Positions 18,454 to 27,704 of a stretch of 64,000 bases of DNA are shown here, one piece after another (position 1 is the stretch's first letter; every line of letters begins with the position of its first letter). The notes under the pieces were generated by a model that did not search any database, was not told where the DNA came from, and saw only the letters and a list, made by a program, of their open reading frames with translations. Made by a program: the position numbers and the translations under genes. The stretch is from Ustilago trichophora (lineage: Eukaryota > Basidiomycota > Ustilaginomycetes > Ustilaginales > Ustilaginaceae). The stretch is from NCBI GenBank assembly GCA_900323505.1, contig OOIN01000005.1, positions 992,001 to 1,056,000 on the forward strand, read 5' to 3'.

Positions 18454-20514
18454 ATGTCGTCCGACCCGGTGGGTGCGGCAATCGCGCTCGCTGGGGTGCC
18501 CGACGAACCGTCTTCCCTACATTCCGATGCACTTCGACCCTCAATAGACCTCGCACCTGGCAAATCCTCACAACCCAAAGCAAGCTCGGAAAGCATACCC
18601 TTGCCAGAGGAGGATGAAGATGAGGATGATTTTGTAGTATTCGAAGACAGAAACACGCTCCCAGGGCCAAAGTTGGCAGAAGGAGAACTGGACGATCTAG
18701 AAGGAGCAACATCGAGCGGGAGAAAAGTGAACAAGTCGACATTAGGTGCGATTGCAAGGGCGAGCGTCGAGAGTCTGTCGTTTGGATATCGTGATCATTT
18801 ACTACCGCTCAGTTTGAGCGGGCATGGAGATGAGACCCTTGCTGGAGACTATGGTGAGAGGGAAGCGGCGGTTTCGGCGGCAGGGAGAGGGTCCGGATCG
18901 ATATCAAGAGGTGCGAGACGTCACACAAGGGGTTACTCGCGTGATCGATTGGCAGAGAGGAGAGTGACTCTGCTCGATGGTATCGCACTCACCGTTGGCG
19001 TGCAGATTGGATCAGGAATCTTTTCGTCTCCAGGAGTGGTTACACTTAACACTGGCAGCATTGGAGCGTCGATTGTCATTTGGCTCTTGTCAGGGCTGCT
19101 TGCCTGGACGGGTGCAAGTTCGTTTGCCGAACTCGGTGCATCTATCCCACTCAACGGTGGTTCGCAAGCATACCTCAACTACTCATTCGGTCCTCTGTCT
19201 GCATTCCTTTACACTTGGTCGGCTCTGACCGCACTCAAGCCAGGAGCAGGTGCGATCATTGCAACCATTTTTGGCGAGTACGTGGCGCGCATCATCTTTC
19301 ACGCAACTGGCAAAGCTACAGACCACCCACACGAGACAGGACTCGACGGAATCCCAAACTGGTCCATAAAACTCCTCGCGGTAGGCATTGTGGCACTCAT
19401 CACTGCTGCACATGCCTTTTCGAACAAGCTTGGCACCCGCACACAGATCGCAACCACCCTCGTCAAGCTTCTTGCCCTCACCGCCGTGCCTATCTTGGCG
19501 ATTGTGCAAGCTGCGAGGGGAAAGTCAAGCCCAAGCTCGTTGAAAGCATTCTCGAGCATCGGCAACTTGTTTCAAGGCAGTTCCACCTCCCCCTCATCCT
19601 ATGCACTTGCCTTGTATAGTGGACTTTGGGCTTTCGACGGCTGGGACCAGAGCTGTTTCGTAGCAGGAGAAATGAAGAGGGTGGAAAAAGACCTGCCCAA
19701 GGTGATACATTTCAGTATGGGTACTGTGATCTTCATGTTCCTCTCTGCGGTGGTGGCTTACTTCCAAGTGCTACCTGTGGAGCTTGTCAAGCGGACCAAT
19801 ACGGTAGCCCTCGACTTTGGCAGTGCCATCTTTGGCACTGTTGGTGGAATTGTCTTTGCGTTCCTCGTAGCATTCTCCTGCTTTGGCGCGTTGAATGGGC
19901 AGATCTACACAACAGCGAGACTTATCCTTGCCGCTTCCAGGGAAGGATATCTCCCAGAACGACTTGGTGAAGTAAATCGCAAGACGGGAACTCCCGTAGC
20001 AGCACTCTTGCTTCAATTGATACTCGTGTCCGCGTTCATCCTGCTTGGATCTGGCTTTGCCTCCTTGGTCAATTTCTACGGCGTTTGCAGTTGGACGTTC
20101 TACCTAGCTTCCGTCCTCGGCCTGCTTGTACTACGCATTAAGGAACCCAACTTGACCAGGCCGTACAAGACCATGTTGGGCACACCAATCCTTTTTGCCG
20201 CAGTTGCACTTTTCTTGCTCCTGATGCCGATTGGAAGTGCCCCATTGGAAGGCCTCGCAGCGCTGCTATTCATCGCTGCTGGTGTTCCGGTTTACTACTT
20301 GACACAGAGTAGAGCTGGATGGGTGTCAAACGTTCCCTTTTTGGCAAGGTTGAAGGGTATGTTCGCAGGTAGAGCGGCAGGTGTAGGAGTCGACGATGGA
20401 AGAGGTCACCACGTTCCGTTGTCGACCTCGGACCACGCGGAAGGTGCGGCGCATGAAGAGGATGAGGAAGAGATCGAGATGCTTCCAAAAACTTCAGAGT
20501 CGAACCAACGATAA
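18454..20514 (+). CDS. LAT-family (APC superfamily) amino-acid permease
   Basis: Single exon, 686 aa. A cytosolic N-terminal region of about 165 residues (acidic around 50-60) precedes 12 predicted membrane segments. TM1 carries the APC signature VQIGSGIFSSPG, whose unwound GSGIF forms the substrate site. Further APC features are the conserved SFAELGASIPLNGG after TM2 and WDQSCFVAGEMKR after TM6. The overall sequence resembles L-type/methionine permeases (MUP1-like) rather than yeast YAT permeases. Expected role: uptake of large neutral amino acids or methionine at the plasma membrane. The acidic C-terminus (EEDEEEIEMLP) may mediate arrestin or ubiquitin control. Substrate specificity is inference. 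Confidence 0.9.
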   Translation: MSSDPVGAAIALAGVPDEPSSLHSDALRPSIDLAPGKSSQPKASSESIPLPEEDEDEDDFVVFEDRNTLPGPKLAEGELDDLEGATSSGRKVNKSTLGAIARASVESLSFGYRDHLLPLSLSGHGDETLAGDYGEREAAVSAAGRGSGSISRGARRHTRGYSRDRLAERRVTLLDGIALTVGVQIGSGIFSSPGVVTLNTGSIGASIVIWLLSGLLAWTGASSFAELGASIPLNGGSQAYLNYSFGPLSAFLYTWSALTALKPGAGAIIATIFGEYVARIIFHATGKATDHPHETGLDGIPNWSIKLLAVGIVALITAAHAFSNKLGTRTQIATTLVKLLALTAVPILAIVQAARGKSSPSSLKAFSSIGNLFQGSSTSPSSYALALYSGLWAFDGWDQSCFVAGEMKRVEKDLPKVIHFSMGTVIFMFLSAVVAYFQVLPVELVKRTNTVALDFGSAIFGTVGGIVFAFLVAFSCFGALNGQIYTTARLILAASREGYLPERLGEVNRKTGTPVAALLLQLILVSAFILLGSGFASLVNFYGVCSWTFYLASVLGLLVLRIKEPNLTRPYKTMLGTPILFAAVALFLLLMPIGSAPLEGLAALLFIAAGVPVYYLTQSRAGWVSNVPFLARLKGMFAGRAAGVGVDDGRGHHVPLSTSDHAEGAAHEEDEEEIEMLPKTSESNQR

Positions 20515-20763
20515 AGTGCATGCCTAAGATGATTGTGCATTCTATACATTGTATCCTTAACCACTCGAAAGAAATATAATAGAGTATGGGAGTCTTTGGT
20601 AGAATTGCATTTCCGCGAGAAGTCAAGTTAGAACAGTTGTGCGTTTGTGGTAGGAAGTAGTCTAGGGATGTGAAGATGGCTCAAAATCGTCGACTGCAAC
20701 AGTATCTGCTTGCGTGTGATCCTAGTGCAAACGAGGCAGCGAGGCGATCAAGACGAATCTGAT

Positions 20764-23091
20764 TCACTTCTTACTCTTCTTCCCACCCTTAGCTTTAGCC
20801 GGGCTACCCGCAGCCGCAGTCTTACTTTTCTTATTGGCCTTCTGAACAGCAGCATACCTATCCAAAGTTTGCCATTTGACCTCTTCCCACTTATCTTGGT
20901 GTTTACCACCTTCCAAGTCCAAACCCAACTTCTTCCACTCTTTACGCACCTGGGCTCTCAACGCCTCTGCGATATCCTTGCATTCTGCGGCTGGTTTGTT
21001 ACCAAATTCTTTTTCTGTTCCCAAGCCTTCGGCGAGGTATGCCTGGAATTCGTCCTCAAACACCGAGGGCGAATACTTGCGCATTCCTAGGTCGGTCTCG
21101 ATGACCTTCTTGTTGGCTGCGGAAAGAGAGGCGTACTGTTGGGTGACGAATGCTCGGTAGGGCGCCGAGAGGAAGTATAGCGCATGGAGCAGTTCGTGAG
21201 GTAAAGTCGAGTGCGCCTGGGATGCAACACACGAAATGACATAGCTGATGCTTCCGGCTTCCCCACTGTCGGCGTTGCGAGAAGAAGCACCTTCATAGGA
21301 AGAGATGGCACCCAGGTCCACCAGCAACTCGAGAAGTTGATTCTCTTCAGCTGAGCAGTGTGCAGCCCACCACTTGGGCGAACCTTCGTCCGCGCCCGTG
21401 GCGTCAAACATGGCATCGAGCCACTCTTGGACACCTTGGCGGAGGGGAAAGTTGAAGCCTTGGTAGTTGCGACAGATTCGCTCGTCGGCCGCTTGCTGTA
21501 GAGTGAGGTAGCTTTTAGCGTTTGAGTCGGATTCGTAGAATGCTTCCATGCGTGAGAGAGCCGCGTGCTGGAGTGCGGCAGTGGGGAAGAGGAGGGTGAG
21601 GACGGGGGGGTCTACGATGTGGCCGAACAGAGGCTGTTCTTTCTCTGCCTGCGATTCTTTGGGTTCAGGAGCAGGAGGAGCGGTAGCAGTGGGGCTGGTA
21701 ATGATGGCAGAGGCGGGTGTGAAGCTCGTCGAGGTCTCTTGAGTAGAAACGGCGAATCCCGCTGCTGCTAAGGCGTTCGAAAGCGCTGCAGGGGCGGACG
21801 ATCGAGGTTCTTGCCCTGTCGTTACGGTGGAAGGGGGCTGCAACGACATTTCAGCAAGGTCCTGTGCCGTTTCAGCAACGGCTGAATCGGACGAGGTGGG
21901 TCCATTCTGCGCATCAGATCTGATGGTATCGGGCTGCGGTGGTGAAGAGACAGCAGGAGCTGCATTGTAATCCGAGCTGGTCTCGATGCGAGTCGAAACA
22001 CTAAGTCCGAGACCAGCCAGCTCTTCCAACAATGTGTTGCGTCTCCTCGCGAGTGCCAGCTCAGCCTCCAGCTTCCTGATCCTCTCTTCCAGCTGCTCAT
22101 ACGTAGGCTTGTTAGCTACAGGGGCAGGGGCAGGGGCAGGGGTAGGTGCCTGCTTGACTGGAGCAGTAGCAGCCTGCTTTGACTGCTTTGCCTTCGCTGC
22201 AGGAGGCGGCGTCGGGGTCGGAGACGGCACACGCTCAGGAGAAGGGCTACAGACCATCTCGTTGGGCCTCAACTTCTGCTGTCCATCCTTAGCACTGGTC
22301 CTGCCGCGGTCTGGCGTCGAGACCGAGTTAGCGGGTCCTACACCGTTGGGTCCACGAACGAGCTCGATAGGACCGTTGGCGATACGATTGTGAGACACGA
22401 GCAGGGAAGCAGGATCGGTGTGGTCCGATGCGCGAATGTCGTCCCAGATCTTCTTCTTGTCAAAAGCTTTCAAGCCTGCGCTAAAGTCGAATTCATCCGT
22501 AAGCGAGGCATTGGCAATGGCAGGGCTGCTTCCGCGTGAGACAGGAACGTGAGGTTGCTTCTTCTTTGCTGACTTGGGCGTTTGAGCTGCAGCAGGTTTC
22601 GGACGAGGAGAGCGAGAGGGGGTAGACGAGCGAGAGCCAGTTGGATCGGAGCCTTGCAGGGGTGCCAGAAGGTGGTTTGCATGATGCTGTTCGGTCGAAG
22701 GGACGGGAGCATGGTTGGAGCGGTTGTAAGACATGATAGCAGGATCTACAAGCGCTGGAGCTGCAGCTAGCTTGCTGGGTAGACCAGCATGCTCGGAATC
22801 CCGATGCTTCTTTGCTTTCGCCTGCGACTTTACCGGAGTAGCAGCGTCAGATCGACAAGGCTGTGCAGAGGCAGGGCTAGAGGGAGCAGGCTTGGTGACA
22901 GATTCTGTAGGCTTGGCAGCAGTGAGACTGGCAATGTCGGTGCGGTTGAGTACGGCTTGAGATCCATCTTGCTTTTGGACGGTAAGTGTGTTGGTAGCTT
23001 GGTCGATGGAAAGGATCTTTGCTTGCAGGAACGAGCCGGGCTGCGAATGCAGAGTGAGCTTGACGGTAAGCCCAATGAATGGCGACGACAT
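20764..23091 (-). CDS. Edc3-like LSm/FDF protein with a C-terminal HExxH region
   Basis: 775 aa from ATG 23091 (the frame runs on to a GTG at 23169, probably UTR). Residues 1-55 look like an LSm fold of the Edc3 type (FIGLTVKLTL, then ILSIDQATNTLTVQ). Residues 198-225 give the FDF motif, FDFSAGLKAFDKKKIWDDI, which binds the Dhh1/DDX6 helicase in Edc3 and Scd6. A long Ala/Pro/Ser-rich linker follows, with a predicted coiled coil near 330-365. Where Edc3 normally has a YjeF_N domain, this protein has a different globular region (about 500-735) containing HELLH at 632-636 and a candidate third ligand in EDEFQAY (Glu681), the pattern of gluzincin-type metallopeptidases. The tail is Lys-rich. It likely acts in P-bodies; protease activity is unproven. 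Confidence 0.8.
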   Translation of the reverse strand: MSSPFIGLTVKLTLHSQPGSFLQAKILSIDQATNTLTVQKQDGSQAVLNRTDIASLTAAKPTESVTKPAPSSPASAQPCRSDAATPVKSQAKAKKHRDSEHAGLPSKLAAAPALVDPAIMSYNRSNHAPVPSTEQHHANHLLAPLQGSDPTGSRSSTPSRSPRPKPAAAQTPKSAKKKQPHVPVSRGSSPAIANASLTDEFDFSAGLKAFDKKKIWDDIRASDHTDPASLLVSHNRIANGPIELVRGPNGVGPANSVSTPDRGRTSAKDGQQKLRPNEMVCSPSPERVPSPTPTPPPAAKAKQSKQAATAPVKQAPTPAPAPAPVANKPTYEQLEERIRKLEAELALARRRNTLLEELAGLGLSVSTRIETSSDYNAAPAVSSPPQPDTIRSDAQNGPTSSDSAVAETAQDLAEMSLQPPSTVTTGQEPRSSAPAALSNALAAAGFAVSTQETSTSFTPASAIITSPTATAPPAPEPKESQAEKEQPLFGHIVDPPVLTLLFPTAALQHAALSRMEAFYESDSNAKSYLTLQQAADERICRNYQGFNFPLRQGVQEWLDAMFDATGADEGSPKWWAAHCSAEENQLLELLVDLGAISSYEGASSRNADSGEAGSISYVISCVASQAHSTLPHELLHALYFLSAPYRAFVTQQYASLSAANKKVIETDLGMRKYSPSVFEDEFQAYLAEGLGTEKEFGNKPAAECKDIAEALRAQVRKEWKKLGLDLEGGKHQDKWEEVKWQTLDRYAAVQKANKKSKTAAAGSPAKAKGGKKSKK

Positions 23092-23443
23092 GGTCAAGTC
23101 TGTGTCCAGATGAGTAGGGTATGATGTTGAGAGAATGCAGAGGAAGAAGACGTGGATCGTTGAAAGCACAGTTCAAGGATATGATGTCGTTTCAGGAAAT
23201 GGTCGAGCGAGCTGAGCGTCATGAAACTCGAGAATTTTTGGTCACTTCCATAATGTTAGATTAGGTCTCCACGAATCGGCGACTTCTTCCTTGCATTTTT
23301 GGTGGAGTACACCACAGACGCACAGACGTCACTGAACGCCAAAAACTGAGGTCATCATCATCATTCACTACCCTCCCCTCTGATCCTAAGCTTTCTACTC
23401 GTGGCCTGTTATCTCTCAGCCATCACGACTTACGAACTGACAT
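23092..23443. promoter_or_regulatory. Divergent promoter, Edc3-like gene / Nudix gene
   Basis: A 352-bp head-to-head spacer. It is pyrimidine-rich toward the Nudix start. No other gene fits. Confidence 0.4.
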
Positions 23444-24344
23444 ATGTCTGCACGCTGCACCCTACGCCTTGCTAGAGTGCCATCACTTGCCACCTCTTCG
23501 CTCCGTCTGACACCTCGACTCTCACCCTCACGCTTTACCAACACACGCACCTTCTCCACCTCGCCCATCTCTGCAGAAATAACAGTCTTCTCCGTCAGCT
23601 CTTCCTCAAACATGTCGTCTCAGAGCGCAAAAATCATCAAGACTGCTCCCTTGCAAGACTCGGAGGCCAAATGGGTTGGCCTTCGCTCCATCGAGTGGGT
23701 CGACCCAACAGGCAAGCAACGCAAATGGGAGTCTGCCGACCGCAAGACACGTAAAGGCGACGTCGATGCTGTGGCCATCATGACCATCATCCATCGCCCA
23801 TCTTCCGAGCCTCATATTTTGCTCATCTCTCAATACAGACCGCCGGTGGGCAAAAGCTGCATCGAGATGCCCGCTGGGTTGATCGACGCAGGCGAAGAAG
23901 GTGATGAGGGAACCAACAGGGCTGCCTTGAGAGAGTTGGAAGAAGAGACTGGTTACGGAACCGACAAGGAAGGTGGCAAGGTCAAGATTGAGGAGACAAC
24001 ACCAACCATGTTTAACGATCCCGGATTGACGGGTGCCAACATGAAGATGGTGGTGGTCAACATTCAGTTGAAGGACGATTCACCAGAGCCCGTGGCCAAG
24101 CCAGAAGAGGGCGAGTTTATCGAAAAGTACTTGGTGCCCGTCAAGGGTCTCTACCAAAGTCTCAAGGGTGAGTTTGCACACATCAAGTACGAAGAACCGC
24201 TTTCGGACGTAGCAGACTGACACTAATGTTATCTATCCCTCATCTCTGACAGACTTCCAAGCAAAGGGATTTGCCGTCGACGCACGTCTTGCGCATCTCG
24301 CTATTGGTCTCGAAGTAGGTTCCGGCAAAATGGGCCGTTTGTAG
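23444..24344 (+). CDS. YSA1: Nudix hydrolase, ADP-sugar pyrophosphatase (NUDT5/Ysa1 type)
   Basis: Two exons, 23444-24167 and 24253-24344, joined in phase 1; 271 aa. The second exon supplies the conserved C-terminus (DFQAKGFAVDARLAHLAIGLE) missing from the unspliced frame. The Nudix box starts GLIDAGE and ends RELEEETG, with four extra residues between E and RE compared with the usual GX5EX7RE spacing. Family members split ADP-ribose into AMP and ribose-5-phosphate. Residues 1-56 are Arg/Ser/Thr-rich without acids and look like a mitochondrial presequence; an ATG at 23612 (Met57) starts a standard cytosolic form. Two isoforms from one gene are therefore plausible. Confidence 0.92.
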
Positions 24345-24492
24345 ACGGCTCAACTGTTATCAATGTACATATCAAGGTCATCCGTTGCTGCCGTCCCTCT
24401 GACAAAGCAGTGGTCTAGTATGTGGTTGTAGTGCCGTAATGTTACATGGTAGAGTGATGGTGTTTGAGGATTTGGCGATCCTTTTGTGGCTT

Positions 24493-25800
24493 TTAGTTGG
24501 GAGCACACTGCATCCCTGGCCCTTGTCCGCCCATATCATCGTAGTCCTCCCATCCATCATCGTCCATCTGCTGACCCGGAATGCGTGCTCGATTGCTACC
24601 GAATTGCTCGATCTTGGCAGGTGATGGCTCGATCTGGTCCTCAATCGTCTGTGCTGTTGTCTCGAGATCCGGCCTTGCTGGTGGAAGAGCGTTTTGCAGT
24701 GCTTCTCGGATGGCAGGATCCGATGCGAGCTGAGCATCGGTTGGGAAGTCGACCTCCCACTTGATGTACAAGTCTCCTTTGGTCTGGTTGCGATCGCGGT
24801 ACTGTGGCATACCTTCCCCTTTCACAACGTCGACGTCTCCCGGCCTGGTGATCTTTGTCCTTGTGACTTTGATATGCCTTCCGTCCAAGTGTGTGAGCAC
24901 CGTTCTTGAGAATCCCAACAGTGCTTCTACCAGCGTCAATCGTACCGTGGTCATCAAATCAAGACCTTTGACCTCGAACGCCTCGTCCTTTTGCATCTTG
25001 AGCTCGATCAAAATATCGCCTGCTTTAACACCCGGTTCCTGATCAGCAGCTTCCTTAAAGACGATGCGCTGACCATCAATCATGCCCTTTTCGATCTCGA
25101 CGTCGAGCTTGGCTTTCGCCTTGGTAGTCTTTTCGCCTTTGCACTTTTTGCAGCGGTCCTTGTCACGAACCTTCTTGCCCTCACCTCGGCAGTCGGCGCA
25201 CTCGACGTAGGATTGTGCGATCATGCCATTGCCCACGCTGCGCTGCTGGAGGACGGATCCCTTGCCAGAGCATGTGACGCATTCCTTTTCCGAGAGACCA
25301 GGTTTGGCACCGGAACCTTGGCAATGTGTGCAAATGATGTTCTTTGTGAGGTTGAAGTGAGCCGTTTTGCCCTTGTAGAGGTCGGCGAGGGTGACCGCGT
25401 ATTCGATGACTGCATCTTCGCCTTTTGTTCGACGGGGGCGTCGGCCGCGGGGCATGCCGCCCATTCCACCCATTCCACCCATGCCACCCATACCCATTCC
25501 GCCGCCGAACATGCTAGCGAGGAAGTCGTCCATGTCTGGTGGCATGCCACCCGCTCCACCAGGCCCACCGGGCCCGTCATCGCCGTACCGGTCGTACGCA
25601 GCGCGCGAGTCTGGATCCGAAAGAGTCTCGTAAGCGTGGTTGATCTCGGCAAACTTTTCAGAGGCTACTGCATGGTCAATGTCTGGATTCTTGTCAGGGT
25701 GGTTGGCGAGTGACTGCTTGCGGTAGGCCTTTTTGATGTCTGCGGCCGAGGCGTCCGGCGCCACGCCAAGAAGGTCGTACAGATGAGTTGACTCGACCAT
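24493..25800 (-). CDS. Class A DnaJ/Hsp40 co-chaperone (Ydj1/Xdj1 type)
   Basis: Single exon, 435 aa from ATG 25800 (a GTG two codons upstream is ignored). J-domain at residues about 6-72 with the HPD motif in NHPDKN. A Gly/Met-rich linker has tandem GGM repeats. Four CxxCxGxx-type zinc-binding repeats follow (CTHCQGSG, CVTCSGKG, CADCRGEG, CKKCKGEK), then the two beta-barrel client-binding domains. This is a class A co-chaperone that stimulates Hsp70 ATPase and delivers unfolded clients. The protein ends in CAPN, a four-residue CaaX-like box, so farnesylation and membrane association are possible as in Ydj1, though Asn is not the most favoured last residue. Cytosolic or ER-surface action is inferred. 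Confidence 0.93.
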   Translation of the reverse strand: MVESTHLYDLLGVAPDASAADIKKAYRKQSLANHPDKNPDIDHAVASEKFAEINHAYETLSDPDSRAAYDRYGDDGPGGPGGAGGMPPDMDDFLASMFGGGMGMGGMGGMGGMGGMPRGRRPRRTKGEDAVIEYAVTLADLYKGKTAHFNLTKNIICTHCQGSGAKPGLSEKECVTCSGKGSVLQQRSVGNGMIAQSYVECADCRGEGKKVRDKDRCKKCKGEKTTKAKAKLDVEIEKGMIDGQRIVFKEAADQEPGVKAGDILIELKMQKDEAFEVKGLDLMTTVRLTLVEALLGFSRTVLTHLDGRHIKVTRTKITRPGDVDVVKGEGMPQYRDRNQTKGDLYIKWEVDFPTDAQLASDPAIREALQNALPPARPDLETTAQTIEDQIEPSPAKIEQFGSNRARIPGQQMDDDGWEDYDDMGGQGPGMQCAPN

Positions 25801-26201
25801 CGTCACTCAGCAATGCGCAATTGGTGAAAGAAGATGGACAACGAGAAGCTGTAGCAGATTGACAGCTTTGTGAGTTGATTGACGAGAAGAAAGGAAGCCA
25901 CCACCGCGAAACAAGAAGAACGTGCTTGCGCTGCGCAACCTTGACAGTGTGATCACCGTGCAGCAGCAGCAGCATTTCGACGAAACTCAAAAATCTTCGC
26001 ACAACTGAGCCATAAAAATGTACAGCTGCAGCGTCTGAGAAAAAGTCAACTCGCAAACACACACGACACACAAATCGCCATGTGGAGGATCAAAGAGGTC
26101 TTCGTTCTTCCGACTTCCGCGATGCTCCGCCCAACCCTCAGGCAATGTTTGTTGAAGCGTTCAAAGAGAATATCTTTCATGTATCGTTTACATTGAAGCA
26201 T
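25801..26201. promoter_or_regulatory. Promoter region of the DnaJ gene
   Basis: A 401-bp spacer between the J-protein start and the 3' end of the DcpS gene, both minus strand. CAGCAG repeats occur near 25960-25975. No gene is supported. Confidence 0.35.
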
Positions 26202-27421
26202 CTACAAATCTTGTTCTGGATACAGCACAGACCAGAGCTTGTTATTGGTGCCCAAAGAGTAACCGAGCGTGCGCTGCTTCATATTGACGCCAAGTTTGAG
26301 CAAGTCTACCACGTCGTCTAGCAAATGTGCTTGTCCTACCACTGCGCCAGGATGCGAGGTGAAGCTCGATGCCAGGATATGGACGTGCAAGTGACTGTGC
26401 AATTCAAAAAAGTAAGATTGTGGTCAGCGATTTGTCTCTCTCTCTCTCTTTCTGTGATGATGTGGCGCGGTGTGAAGGAAACTTACTAGTAGCTCGGATG
26501 ATAGTGCAAGAAGCACCTTACGTTGCCTTCTGAGCTTCCATCCCTCCCTGTCAGACCGAACTTTTCAAACGCCACTTTACTGGCCTCCTTCTTGACCTTC
26601 TCTAGCATCTCCACGTGATTCTTGGTCAAGTCTCTCAAGCTCCTCAGCTCCCTGTTGTGGACAATCGCCTGGATGTAGAGACTTGAAGTTGTCTTTTGAT
26701 CCCACTTGAGATCGGGTACAATAATAAACCCAGTTTTTGGATCCGGATCCTCGAACAGAATACTTTCCGCCTCCTTCTTGTGCTCCAAAATGTTATACAC
26801 CCACTGGATACGCGATGGCGGGAACGATTCGATCCATGGCAGCACCTTTTCCGCATACATCTCTGGCGTTTCGTGAACCATCACCTTGCGCTGGGCCGAG
26901 TACTTGTCGATATGCGTTTGTGTCGCCGGTCGGATGAGAGTGAGTTTCACGTCTGCGTCGCTCCTCGTCACGGGTCCGAGACCAGGACGATGAGACCAGG
27001 CCATGAGCCATGTGTAGATGTCGTTCTGACCCAGGTCAGTTATAGCGTCAAAGACGATGTTGTTTCCGAGGCGAATTGTGTCTCTGATGTACTCGTCGGT
27101 GAGCTCAAATTCCTCCGGCTTGGCGTGGTCCTTCTCGATGTAGCGGATGGGATGGTTGGATGGATCACTGAGGGACTGGAAAAACTTTTCAGAGAAGTGT
27201 GTTCTCTCGACGATGAGGATTGCCTGTTCGACGGACTGCGAGCCATCGGAGGCGATGGTGGCGAACTCGCCGAGGAGGTTGGCTGATTTCAGCTTGGGAT
27301 CCTGGTCCAAGATTTGGATCAGCTTGAAGCCGTCGAGGACCTCGCTGTCTGGAAGCTGAGGCTCATTCTTGAGTTCAGCATCTAGCTCGTCAAAAGGCGA
27401 CGAGGTGAGTGGAGCTGACAT
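26202..27421 (-). CDS. DCS1: Scavenger mRNA decapping enzyme DcpS (HIT family)
   Basis: Two exons, 27421-26487 and 26394-26202; 375 aa. Exon 1 encodes the dimerising N-terminal domain and most of the HIT domain up to HYHPSY. Exon 2 starts inside the next codon and supplies HLHVHI, completing the HIT triad HxHxH, then the C-terminal helix with NMKQRTLGYSLG. DcpS hydrolyses the m7GpppN cap left by 3'-to-5' mRNA decay to m7GMP, in cytosol and nucleus. The intron interrupts the active site; without splicing the frame stops at TAG directly after HPSY, giving a dead protein. The intron carries a (CT)n tract. The gene shares a 283-bp promoter with the myristoylated-protein gene. Confidence 0.95.
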
Positions 27422-27704
27422 GATGGTGGGTGCTGACAGGGAGATGGTGGAGGGAAGATGGTGTGCTTAAGGGCAGGATCAATTCACTCTAGCTAGAATC
27501 GAGAACAACTCGACGCAGGGTCCAAGCACGAGAAGAAGGCTCAAGCTGCTGTGCTGCTTTGGGTGAGTTCTCAACTCCGACTTCCGCACATTATTTCTTC
27601 TTCTTCCTCCACTTTGGTAAGCTTCGTCTCGTCCTTCCAAAGTCTGGACCTTCTCTTCTACCTCCTTATTCAACAAATCTCCAACTCTTCTCAACATCGC
27701 ACAT
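27422..27704. promoter_or_regulatory. Divergent promoter, DcpS / predicted myristoylated protein
   Basis: A compact 283-bp head-to-head spacer serving both genes. It is rich in CTT/TTC runs near 27595-27615. Confidence 0.4.

Noticed and set aside
24991..25713. 240-codon plus-strand frame opposite the DnaJ gene
   Set aside because: Shadow of the zinc-finger and Gly/Met-rich coding sequence; no family features.
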